A DNA stretch of 64,000 bases from Margaritifera margaritifera (taxonomy: Eukaryota; Mollusca; Bivalvia; Unionida; Margaritiferidae). Both the position numbers and the translations under genes were made by a program. The notes beneath the pieces are model-generated. The model made no database searches, was not told where the DNA came from, and worked only from the letters and a program-made list of their open reading frames with translations. The stretch is taken from NCBI GenBank assembly GCA_029931535.1, contig JAQPZY010001670.1, forward strand, positions 6,348,501-6,412,500, in the 5' to 3' direction. Positions 47,270 to 58,397 of the stretch are shown here, one piece after another; position 1 is the first letter of the stretch; each line of letters begins with the position of its first letter.

Positions 47270-49606
47270 AACACGTGCAAACAATAAGCAGGTAGAATTG
47301 GGCACACACACTTTATTTTTAATAAATATTAAAAAGAAATGAATACAGTCCAAACAGAATAAACGCAATAAGAATAACAAATATTATTCAGCTTCAGATA
47401 TCATGATAGATATGATGGTTTCATATTTTGTGGAATAGGTTGATACTATAAATTTAAACACCTGAAATATCACAAAAGACGTTTCGATCCATGAAGTATG
47501 GAACCACCAGGCTGCCACTTCGCTGTATTAAAGAGCAATTAACAATTGATGTATTATATAGGAAAGGAATACTTACAATGCAATCATTATTTGATTCTGG
47601 AAAGGGTCAAGGTTCCGTCCAGGATTAAAAAACGAACCACAACTAACCTATCGTCAGAGCAGACATAACCACGTCCTACTCGTTAGCATAGCACACCATA
47701 TCAAATCAAAGTATTTTATGTTGACACTTACCCAGTGTGAATTGGTGTTAATCTTTTAGTGCCCTACTGAAAATTTCATAAAAATGTTTTGAAAAATATT
47801 TAAGTTATGACGATTTGAATTTGTACGGAGATGAGGCCTTAAAATCCGTCAAGCTAACAATATGCTTGCGAATCACGTAATTGTCACATCTTTGCCAGCA
47901 AAGATTTCTCTCTAGAGTTTTATACTTTGTACGGTTTGATTTCGATCGAATCATCCTCGGCTCTTCCAGCGCATGCTACAAAACAAAATCTCGAATGTAA
48001 ATAATGTCCACTTTGAACTATTCTCAAGCCCGTGATCGCTATTACGTCATAATAGCTTCAAAACGTCACAATGAATAGATGATGTGTCATAACTAACAGC
48101 AACACAAGCAATAGTTGCAGACAATTTAAACCAAATAATTTCTTCAGTTTTATTGTAACACGCACAGGGGTTCCTCTATAGAGCGAATCAAACACCTGCG
48201 TGAGGTTGGACTGGAAGTCCCTTGTTTTCCCCCATTTCCGAGGACTTCCCGACAACATTCATTGTCAACTGGAAGTTCTCGTAACGCCTAAGACTAGAAA
48301 CAATTTTTCTCTAATCAATAAATGAATGACCACAATATCACAACTATAACTTCACAATTGCATGGCTTTTCCTTGTTAGCATGCTGTGGCATGAAGCACA
48401 TAACACAATTCAAACACCCAATGCAGGGAACTATTTTCCGATTCCATCTCTGAGTTAATAAAAACAACCGTCTGAACCACATCACGCACGTGCACTTCCA
48501 CCAACTGCTACAATGAAAGGCATCTACAAACAAAGGGATGACTTCTTCCCAATTATTCCAATGTACAAAACAGTAGTTCTTGGCATGAATATCTCCAACC
48601 GAAAGGCACAATCAATCAACATCTCTGAATGAAGATAGGAACTACTTGGCTCCATGCCGACTTATGCTACTTATATTAGTCTGACCCCATCTCAAACTAC
48701 GAAACCAATCGATGCCATTGCAAAGTCTGTTAACAACTGTAAGTATGACGTCTGTTCCTATAAATTGGCTAATTACTCGGGCTGGGAAATATTTTTCCAA
48801 CACCGACTTCCCATAATCAAACCACTGATCACTAAAATCTAAAGAACCTAGAAATGGAGACGTAAATACAAAGGGAACATACCCAACTTTATTACATTAT
48901 CATAACAAAGTTGCAGGAATAGCATTAAAAATTAAATGCGTAGGTATTTCATTGATTAATGAAACGTCGTCCATTGTTATTTTCAAGACCTATCATGTTA
49001 TAAGATTCTGTTCTTTGCACATCTAGATGGACGTTCCTCCGCCAAGAACTTACCAGTTTGTGAAGAATCACTACGATTACCTCCGAGTCTCTTTCAGAGG
49101 GTCGAAGTTATTCGATTCGCGTCGAAAAGAGACGAGGATGTTCCGAATGGGTTCGCTGTTAAAAGAAAATATTTAACAGTTTTACCTCACTGATTATCCT
49201 GGTAACTTAAAATAGACCTGATATGTCTTAGGTATTGTTAAAATTCCTTTTAATTCCCTTTATTTTGGCGTATGATTGATGGGTGTAATTTAGGTTATTT
49301 ATTCATTACCCATTTAATTTTACATGACTGTTCTGGCGTTGGATACAGATGTTCAATCTGTGTTTCCGTATCGCACACCTAAAATTTCCGTATCGTACAC
49401 CCAGCATGGAACTACTTTTACAACTTGAAATATTCAATAATAGTCAACTTATAAAATATCGAAAATTATTTATTGCAATCAATTTTTAACTATTGTGTGT
49501 AATTTAAAAAAAAAATGTTTGCCGACTTTTGAATGAAAATGCAATAATGCGTTTTGTTTGGCACACCGTATATTTGTCTGTCGTCTGCCATCATCGCTAA
49601 TGAAAA
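47270..49606. other. Unassigned sequence with higher GC
   Basis: The stretch 48000-49160 is less AT-rich. Reading the minus strand from 48842 down, a frame with only a few stops gives QFIGTDVILTVVNRL and later HWNNWEEVIPLFVDAFH (ORF 48315-48611). The plus strand at 49025-49195 is open through SLFQRVEVIRFASKRDEDVP. Either could be a decayed coding sequence; neither is recognised. Confidence 0.35.
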
Positions 49607-50041
49607 ATGGCTGAATTCGCCGCTGGGTCCTCAAGCGTGAGTACTGAAATAAGCGAAGAGGAGTTTTATGGGAACTTCACAGTACCTACAGCCGAAAAAT
49701 TAGAGTTAGTTGAGGTTGACAACAATATTTTGGACGGAATGTTTGACAATGATTTCTCAGATGAAGCTTGTGTGCAAAGTGACATCAAACATAGCGAGAC
49801 AAAGTACTTTGCCGCTTCGGCCAGGGATCTGAAATCATATATTGAAAGTATAAAAAAAATCCAAACACAGTAAGAAAGACTCTGGGAGTCATGTCTAAAT
49901 TCAGCGCATGGTTAGAAATGCCCCCTCGTTTACAGAAAAGGGAAATTTTCAATACTACTCCTGTCCATTTGGATACTTATATCAGTGCCTACCTAGTCAC
50001 TTTAATGAAACAGGACGGTTCATACTGTGAACCAGATACTT
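49607..50041 (+). pseudogene. Tyrosine-recombinase-related gene fragment (Crypton/DUF3504-like)
   Basis: The frame starts at ATG 49607 with an acidic leader (STEISEEEFYGNF). It continues through SARDLKSYIESIK, then shifts at an A-run (49852-49859) into NPNTVRKTLGVMSKFSAWL, PPRLQKREIFN, LDTYISAYLVTLMKQDGS and YCEPDT. This order fits the N-terminal SAM-like domain of Crypton-derived recombinase-like (DUF3504) proteins, which are abundant in invertebrate genomes. It ends abruptly at EPDT, before the catalytic domain, where a T-run begins. The rest is missing. The single frameshift sits in a homopolymer and could be a sequencing error. Confidence 0.6.
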
Positions 50042-50225
50042 TTTTTTTTATTTGTGTCTATAGAGTATACAGCTTGGGGTTACTTCAGTGTGCATCTCTC
50101 AAAAGACTAATATCTTCGCTTGGTCATTTTCACTTCCTCGACGTCCGAAGTAAAATGAATAAAAATAAAAAAAATTAAAGAAAACAAAAAACAAACAAAC
50201 AAACAAACAAACAAACAAAAATTAG
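50042..50225. other. Insertion-like segment with T-run start and (AAAC)n end
   Basis: It begins with nine T where the recombinase-like frame breaks off and ends in A-rich sequence and (AAAC)n (50180-50220). This could be an inserted short retroelement, but no Pol III boxes were found. Confidence 0.35.
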
Positions 50226-50769
50226 CCCATAACATTTTTTTAATAGTTTGTTTTTCTTCATATTTTATAATTCATTAATTGCACTCTGAGAATTTAGTAT
50301 TGTTTATTCTGGACAAATTTATTTTCCCTATTTTAATACATGCTAAAGTTAGTGTACTTTGGACAAATTCAGTTTAATTTCTCGCGCACATGGGAGCAGC
50401 GATTTCTATCAGCTGTCTGCTTTAGGCAGCGCGTTGTTTCCCTAATACCACCCACATGTATGCCAATATTCTCTCCGCTTGTTGCAATTGCACACAACTT
50501 CACCTTATACCTGTCCCTCTTTACATTATAGATGGAGGTAGAAATGTTTACTTTATAATAGGGATTATATGGTGGTAAGTGAGATAATAAAGGTAGTATT
50601 GTTGATAAGGGCTTTAAATTGTATTTTACACTGCTTCTTTTATATCTAAAGATGTGGGATCAGTATATGAGTGGGTGATGGTGACTGCAAAAAGAGGTTG
50701 GGATGTTATAGGATTTTTGCTTTATTTATTAGGGTGATTATGCGGATGGTAAATAATTGTGTGCTAGAT
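50226..50769. other. Unassigned AT-rich sequence
   Basis: No coding motif. The block GTGGGATCAGTATATGAGTG (50653) recurs diverged at 50970, linking it to the following array. Confidence 0.4.
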
Positions 50770-51240
50770 CATAAATAAAGTGAGTGCTGGATAGTAGATA
50801 ACTGGTTGGTGGATAGTAGATAACTGGAATCTGGATATTAGATAACTAGATGTTGGATAGTAGATTACTGGTTGATGGATAGTAGATAACTGGGTATTGA
50901 TAGAAGCTATTTGGTGCTGGATAGTAGACAACTAGGTGGTGGATAGTATATAAATGGGTATCCTACCGTGTGGGGTCAGCAGATGAGGGGGTGATGGTAA
51001 CTGCAATCGGAGGTAGTTGGTAGTAGATCAATGGTTGGTGGATAGCAGATCACTGGGTGTTGATAGCAGATAATTTATTGGTAAATAATAGGCCACTGCG
51101 TGTTGATTGTAGATCACTGGGTGCTGAATAGTTGATAACTTGTAGGTGTATAGTAGATCACTGGTTGGTGGATAGTAGATAGCTGGTTGGTGGATAGTAG
51201 ATAACTGGGTGTTGATAGTAAATAATTGGTTGGTGTATAT
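50770..51240. repeat. Tandem array, about 24-bp unit
   Basis: The unit is approximately TTGGTGGATAGTAGATAACT plus GGGT. About 15 diverged units are present, interrupted once near 50960-51010 by a unique block. Confidence 0.85.
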
Positions 51241-54200
51241 ACACCACCCCTCGACCTAAGAGAAAACACTCATTCAGTTTCAGTCTGTGAAGATGGAAGA
51301 GCGACAACAGATCACACTTCTCATCAAAGATTTACAGAGTCGTTCGTAAATACATTTCCAACAAGACTTATGACTACTCCTCTTGAGATAAAAGTCAAGA
51401 TACCTGCGACCTTGGGCTCCAGAATGTCCACAACTTAAAGAAAAGGTACATCTAACATAGGATACATAGAGTAGTTTTCTTGGATCAAGATTCATGGATA
51501 AAATCTTAGAATGAATTTAATACATTTTTGCGACAAAAAGCAACCAATTACTTTTTAAAAGAATTCTTTAAACTGATGAATAATTCTGTGATTGGAATGT
51601 AAAATTATGTACTAAAGAAAAGAAATATTTTAACTTTAAACGGACATCTAATTTGCAACGAGAACAATCATAGAAAAGATACGGTGTTAGTTAGTTTAAA
51701 GAATAAAACATAACATCAACCAAACCAATAATATAGTGGATGTACAATACTAGAAGTTGCTTATGTATGACTTCTACTACATCAAGCTCAAAACCCAATA
51801 TGGTGATAAAATTAAACTTTTAATGACAGATACATATTCGTTATCTGTTTAGGTCGAAACATATCAGTTTTAAAGTGACATCAAAGAAAATATTCAGTTT
51901 TGCGACACAAGCAACTACAAACAAACGATAATATTTTTGGTCCCTTGGATGAATAAGAAGGTACCAAGTATTAAAGCTTAATGGCGTAACCAATGCAAGA
52001 ATTTTGTGGTTTTAGAAGTAAGCTATGATATATAAACCTGACATGGAACAGTGCAAAACTAGGTTTTTAACCAGCCTGAGCGCTTTCAACTAATTCGACA
52101 TTGATTCGACAAATCTACAGTGGATTAAAGAGGTCTTCAAATGAATTAGAGACTTCTTCAGTTCATTTATAGAGCTGTCTTATTCATTTGTAGAGGTCTC
52201 TAAATAGTGTTTCCAGACATCCTAGCCCAGCTTCCTTTAAATGAAATAATAACTGCTTTCTTGATTATTTTTGTCGCGCTTGAGTGTACATGCAATCGTA
52301 GTAGGTTTACGGTATAACTAAAATAAAAATGGCTGCACTACAAGAAACAAATCGGAAGTCCTATATTGCAAAGACATGTTGTCTTGTGCCTGATAATGAA
52401 TCAACCACATACATAGATTTAGTCGTATGTGAAGTAGGACATCATACAAAACCAATAGCACTCTAAATTTGTTTACTATACCACTCTAGATCACTCGCAA
52501 TTTTGTGTTTCTCACATACTGTACGAGAATATCACTGGACGACTTAATATTTGCTTGAATTTTAATATTTTTCAGAGCTGTACTATAGTTACATTTTAGA
52601 AGCGGACCATAGTGAAATTGCAAAGCAGGACCACCGAAAAATATCTTCAGTTGTAAATTTCTGGACCATAGACTAGTTTATTCATTTAAATTTCTTTAAC
52701 AGTTTGAAAGTGTTTATAAAACATAAATAATGTCAAAATCTACATTGTCTTGAATTCAACAGTTTTAGGAGCGGTTATAGAAATTTTTCTTGATTTTAAC
52801 ATGAAGGCAACAGTATCAGTATCATGAAAATATGTGTTTATAAGATTCGACAGGATGAAAGGGTGGTCAAAACTAGTTGTATTGAAGACGAACATAGAAG
52901 TGAATACAAATGCTGATTGTTGATTTATAACATAAAAATATCTTTAGATTGACAGATTACTTTCAGTGATGATAACAGTTAGATAAGTAGTATCAACCCT
53001 GATAGCAAGATGGTTATAAAAGTGCAGTAAGAGGAAGGAATAAATTATGTATTTGATGAGGGTAAATACATTATTATATGTTTAGCTTCATTTACAGTGC
53101 AACTTTAAGATCTCGTAAACTTTATGAGATAAATTTACACCAATTCGCCAAAACAGAGATAGCATTTATCGAGAAAAAAAAGTTGAATTTGAAACAACAC
53201 ACGGTGACTCAGTTTACAAAGTAGCTGTTTTTGTCTCACCTGTATCAGCATAAACTGTAGTAGTCACATTTCAAGCAGCGACTGCGCTGACATGATTACG
53301 TTTTGTGTTAAAGTTTGTGAAAGTCACATATCTTCTACATAAGTGGCTGCATTCAACTGAAAATTTGGGATAATTTCCATATATGGCTAAAGTTTATGAT
53401 GTTATATGCTAGGACTTTCTTGCATTACAGTGAACAAGGTTAAATTTTTGCATTAAAGTTTTTCAAAGTCACATATCTTCCACGCCAGTGGCTGCATTCA
53501 AGTGAAACTTTGGCATATCACTATAGATCTAGGGTTTATGCCTTAATATGATAGGAGTTCTTGTCTTCCCTGTCTCGTCTGCTTAACTTTTAAAGTCGAA
53601 TTTGTAAACCTCTTTTACTGTATTTGTGTAGAGTCCATATTTCAAATCATAAAATAAAGTTTCAAAACTTTGTCTTGAAATATAAACATCGACATATATA
53701 CAATAATGGCACAGTCAACAAAAGTTACTGTCATTACTAATTTTCCAGTTGGATGTGTACTTTGTCAAATCATTGTGTTCTATCTTCCAAGCTATGTCCA
53801 ATCTCTACATTTTACTTCTTCGGGGATTCTACTATTATGTCATTCAATTTGTTTTAAACACGCTTGGGCCATCGCCACTAAGTAAGCGCTCTGCTATCTG
53901 GCGATTCACAATACAATTTTGTATATTATCCCTCCGCAGACCAGCTCAGTGGACACATATGCATGTTAAAAATCTAACAAAATAATTCCACACACTTGAT
54001 ATCATTAGGGTTGTTGTGGTGACTTGCTGAAGTCAGTCCAACATATGTCTTGATTGTAATTTGAACAAAGTTAAATTCTTCGTAAAAATAAATTAATGTT
54101 TTTTTGCAAAACGTAAAGTTGCCCATGCGCATTGGAGCACTTCCGTTGTCAAACTCTTCAGTTTCATGGGTGAGTAGTTTTTACAGGTTGTCAAACCGTT

Positions 54201-54400
54201 CAATTTCGGAGGTAAGTAGTTCTTGCAGGTAAACCTCAATACGATAATGCCTAAATGTAAGTGATTGGTTTTTATAAACACTGGAACTTTTGAAGTGAGG
54301 ATTAGAACGGTCATTAAAGCTCAGTTTCCCCCAAAAATAATTAAATAGGTAAAAATGAAACACTGTTAATCCTAATAAGTCAAATATTAGCAAAATTCAA
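51241..54400. other. Unassigned sequence with minor duplications
   Basis: 52090-52210 resembles the 'AATTAGAGAGGTCTCTAATT' blocks of the Penelope-like element at 57 kb. A diverged pair of about 145 bp (AAAGTCACATATCTTC..C) lies at 53318 and 53463, and a 40-bp pair at 54147 and 54190. No genes recognised. Confidence 0.45.
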
Positions 54401-54409
54401 TGACTTTTT

Positions 54410-54543
54410 ACCAGGCCAGCCTGAGTCGGCTGCCTCTGCGTCCTTGAGAAAGGCACTTAGCCCCCATTTCCTCGACATAATATAGCCAATAATGTGTTCA
54501 AAGTGCCGTTAAACCAACGAACACAAAAACAAACAAACAAAAT
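54410..54543 (-). repeat. Interspersed SINE-like repeat, copy 2
   Basis: Reverse complement of the repeat at 4095-4200, with GGGGCTAAGTGCCTTTCTCA as core. The plus-strand right end is an A-rich (AAAC)n stretch at 54521-54541. Confidence 0.6.
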
Positions 54544-55140
54544 CAAAGACTTTTTATGGTCTCTCAACGCAAATTTAAGCGAATTTCTGGAGTCAGAAAA
54601 AATTAATTTTGCAGAAGCAAAATATTACGTTACTTATTTTTTCCTTGTAAATAAAAAGAAAATAGTGTTCAATAAAAATGTTGGAGTGCATACTTTTGAT
54701 GTTACATGTGCATCTATGTACATACAAGTGAGAGAAATATTTCTGAACAGATTTAATACACTTGTCCCCTCCACTTGTAATTAATTGGGTGATTTCTATG
54801 TACTGCATGTGTTAGAAAACAGATAACAGAAAGACAGTGAATCATCTGGGAATATGTCTGTATAAGTATGTGTATTTGTGTACGTGTGTATGCGAGACTC
54901 TAGGGGGAAGTTAGATGAAAGGTTAGTGTTTTTAAAAATGTAGGCACATTTTGTTTTATACATATCGTCCCATACAGTAATACTAAAACAAACGAGTTAC
55001 TAATTACACTTTAAGAAAAAATAGTAAAATAGTCTTAATCTGGATTTGCAATGTTACAATATAATTTGTTATTGAAATATACGGTAATCTCGTAAAAGGT
55101 AACTATCGCAAATAGGTTACAACCATCCTGCAAGTCCTCT
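54544..55140. other. Unassigned AT-rich sequence
   Basis: A 96-codon plus-strand ORF spans 54494-54784, but its composition is that of AT-rich DNA and it overlaps the repeat above. Not supported as a gene. Confidence 0.4.
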
Positions 55141-55144
55141 TATC

Positions 55145-55965
55145 CTACTTGTAATAGTATAAAATATTTTATAGATTCATTGTAACAGGATACAATATTT
55201 TATAGATTCATTGTAATAGGATACAATATTTTATAGATTCATTGTAATAGGATACAATATTTTATAGATTCATTGTAACAGGATATAATATTTTATAGAT
55301 TCATTGTAATAGGATACAATATGTTATATATTCATTGTAATAGGATACAATATTTTATAGATTCTTTGTAACAGGATACAATATTGTATAGATTCTTTGT
55401 AACAGGATACAATATTTTATAGATTCATTGAAACAGGATACAATATTTTGTAGATTTATTGTAACAGGATACAATATTTTGTAGATTCATTGTAATAGGA
55501 TACAATATTTTATAGATTCATTGTAACAGGATACAATATTTTATAGATTCATTGTAATAGTATACAATATTTTATATATTCATTGTAATAGGATACAATA
55601 TTTTATAGATTCATTGTAACAGGATACAATATTTTATAGATTCATTGTAATAGGATACAATATTTTATATATTCATTGTAATAGGATACAATATTTTATA
55701 GATTCTTTGTAACAGGATACAATATTGTATAGATTCTTTGTAACAGGATACAATATTTTATAGATTCATTGTAACAAGATACAATATTTTGTACATTCAT
55801 TGTAACAGGATACAATATTTTGTAGATTCATTGTAATAGGATACAATATTTTATAGATTCATTGTAATAGGATACAATATTTTATAGATTCTTTGTTAAC
55901 AGGATACAATATTTTATAGATTCATTGTAATAGGATAAAAAATATTTTATAGATTCATTTAATTT
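55145..55965. repeat. 31-bp minisatellite, about 26 units
   Basis: The unit is AGGATACAATATTTTATAGA plus TTCATTGTAAC, with AAC/AAT, CATT/CTTT and TATA/TGTA variants. A block of about 13 variants is repeated in the same order (for example GTAGATTCTTTGTAAC types at 55365 and 55700), so a segment of roughly 340 bp was itself duplicated. Confidence 0.93.
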
Positions 55966-56625
55966 GTACTAGCATTAGACTTGAAACATCCGATGAGATT
56001 AAGTATGATTTATATTTGGGCTGCGAAAACTTTGAATTCCAGTAATTTTATACAGAATAGTGTGTCAATATAAAGCTAGAATCTCCTGGTGTAAAACGTA
56101 AATACTCAAATAAATAATAAGTAAATCGGTATAAGACATGATAATTAACCATCAAACAAGCGAGTAATCAATTTGTGTTCTGCTTTGTCAACTGACAAAT
56201 GACGTGGGAACTGACATTGTGATCAATCGGAGCAACGAATGCTTTTATAATTGGGGGTGGGGTGGGTTGGGGCGAAGAGGCGCGTCAAAGTGTTCACCAT
56301 ATTGAAACAAGGAACGTCTGATGGACTCCCTACCAGAACGCTTCTGCGTCAGACTCTGTTGTCACGAGTTTATGGTTGTAGCTCCCAGGTTATTGAGAAC
56401 GCTGCCAAATGTCTGGTTATGATTTCATCTGAAATGGAGCTGCCATGATCATTTTCAAATGGTTTCACCAACAAACCATATTAATAAAACAAATTGCAAT
56501 TTTACACCTGGTTTCGATAAAATCTGAAAATATAAATTTCATATGTTTCATATATACTATAAACCAACATGAGCAGTTCTGCTATTTTCGTCTATTTTCA
56601 TCAGTACTAATAACCTAGTAATAAT
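55966..56625. other. Unassigned spacer
   Basis: A less AT-rich stretch at 56250-56450 has an open 65-codon frame (containing LLRQTLLSRVYGCSSQVIEN). Unrecognised; could be an old exon or remnant. Confidence 0.35.
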
Positions 56626-57255
56626 TTTCTGTACAATTTTATCGAACATGACAAATGATAAATGGAGCATCAGAGCACCTGCCTTGAAGGGACCGCCAGC
56701 CTAATTTGTTTTGCATATTTGAAGAGACGAACATATAGATATGTTAGTCTCATATATGTGTTACGTTCAATCAGGGATTTATGCCAACCGTAGTGTTTAT
56801 TTTATTTCTAGATTATTTCGTTCACAAGTATGTGCTTATTCCTTATTGATATGTAATTCTTTATCATTTCATTGCTGTATAAATTTACATTTCCAATATT
56901 TTGTGGACCACTTTGTTACTTTTAAGACACTCATTCGGGTCTTTCGTTTGCCCCTGCGATCCCTGAATCGGTTTATGAGCAATACATTGAGGATTGTCGA
57001 ATTAATATCTTAAGAGAGATAGTTTTCCAATTGAATTGGAGAGGTCTCTAATTCTATTACAGATGTCTCTAATTCTATTACCGTGGTCTGCAAATCGGAA
57101 AAAATATTGCGGGAAATAATTGAATTAGAGAGGTCTCTAATTGATATATAGCGTTCTCTAGTTCAGTTGTAGAGCTCAAGAACTTTATTTCGAGAGCTCT
57201 CTAAACAATCAGAGAGCTCCATGTTGAATTGAATATATGTAAAAAAGGTCAACCA
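56626..57255. repeat. Left arm of the inverted repeat
   Basis: The outer part (TTTCTGTACAAT, through GTTTTGCATATTTG and AATCAGGGATTTATGCC) and the inner part (CATTGAGGATTGTCGAAT, then TCTCTAATTCTATTAC) are contiguous here. Confidence 0.85.
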
Positions 57256-57271
57256 TATGTTTGGAGTCTTC

Positions 57272-57830
57272 TTAATTTAAACCGCTTGGTTTCAGTGTTC
57301 TTGGGCGGCGTATCCAGTTAGATTCCTCATCTTTCCTGGTTTCGGAACTGCGGTTACGGTTGTGGGCAATTGCAGGTAGTACACTGTCATTGAAAGTATG
57401 GCAAGGGGAAGGAAAGTGTTCTGCTACTGAACTTGTGTCCAACTTCTTTGTCATCCAGTCAGATCGATGAAGACTGGTCCTTTTGTGTAGTTTTTCGGTT
57501 TCTCCGACATACTGAAGGCCGTAAATCTTACACGTCATGAGATAAATTACATTCTCTGTTTTGGATATTTTGTTTGCTAGAGATCATGTTTGGCGCTATT
57601 ATATGTGGACATGTTTTACACCTTTTGTCACCACAGAGCCCAGATGTGCCGGTATGCTCTTGACTTGTAATTGGCGTTAACTCTGATACTATTGGTTTGT
57701 TCGGGAGGATTAACTTTAGTGTGTCAGATGATTCCACGATGGGCAAGTGTTTCTGGATGATTCGACCTACTTTTAGGTTGACTGGATGGTATTTCATGAT
57801 AAATAGTATTCTATGAACTATTTCCTTTTC
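57272..57830 (-). pseudogene. Penelope-like GIY-YIG endonuclease region
   Basis: The minus-strand frame 57797-57528 holds the linker with a Cys-rich GLCGDKRCKTCPHI motif and the start NRECNLSHDV. The frame 57538-57272 continues with TCKIYGLQYVGETEKLHKRT (the GIY-YIG core reads as GLQYVGET), SSVAEHF and WIRRPRTLKPSGLN, the usual C-terminus. The two frames overlap by a few bases with a frameshift between them. The endonuclease nicks target DNA to prime reverse transcription. Confidence 0.85.
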
Positions 57831-57860
57831 TCTATATTTTAAGAGGTCGTTGCAGTTTTG

Positions 57861-57864
<4 letters not shown>

Positions 57865-57891
<27 letters not shown>
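57865..57891. repeat. (GT)n tract interrupting the Penelope-like ORF
   Basis: A GT run of about 27 bp lies between the RT and endonuclease frames. Confidence 0.9.
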
Positions 57892-57937
57892 GCCTTCTTT
57901 CATGCCGCCGCTATCAGGTATTTGTCGTAGCCGCGGT

Positions 57938-58397
57938 TCACCAAATGTTCAGACAAGTCTTCGTACCTTTTTTGGAATGTTTCATCGTCGGAGCAAATTT
58001 TGCGCCTATTCTCAGTCCCTGGCTGTATGGGATGTTCTGAATGGAATGCTTTGGATGACATCTGGATGGGAGAAGATACTTGTGTTTATCAGCTGGCTTT
58101 GAATAGATGTCATTGTGAAGTTTGTTGTCTACAAGTCTGCTTTTTGTATCGAGAAATATGTGATTTGGTTTAGAGACTTCTGCCGTGAATTTTATTGAAG
58201 GATGGAAGTTGTTTACTTGATATAAAGTCATCGAGATCTTCTCTTCCGTGTTGCCATTTCAATTCTGCGTCATCGATGAAGCGTACGCACTGGTATGGTG
58301 CAAGTCTCATTGATGTCAATCCCTGACACACACGATCCCTTGCTGGATATAGTGCACTTGAATATGGGCAGCCGTCTTTACATATATTCAATTCCAT
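57938..58397 (-). pseudogene. Penelope-like reverse transcriptase, C-terminal part
   Basis: The minus-strand frame 58397-58170 contains LAPYQCVRFIDDAELKWQHG, in which FIDD is the catalytic motif C of Penelope-type RTs. The overlapping frame 58231-57938 continues with NNFHPSIKFTAEVS, HIFLDT, NDIYSKPADKHKYLLP, SRCHPKHSIQNIPYSQGLRI. Everything upstream of motif C (fingers, motif A) is absent, and the coding sequence starts within the inverted repeat arm, so the element is truncated or rearranged. Confidence 0.88.

Noticed and set aside
47083..47380. ORFs with repeated IVLYC or NTIQY
   Set aside because: Translations of the (ATTGT)n LINE tail.
54494..54784. 96-codon ORF
   Set aside because: It starts inside the SINE-like repeat tail and continues in AT-rich sequence with no conserved motif.
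57858..58102. Plus-strand ORFs with (CV)n
   Set aside because: They lie antisense to the Penelope-like RT and pass through the (GT)n tract.
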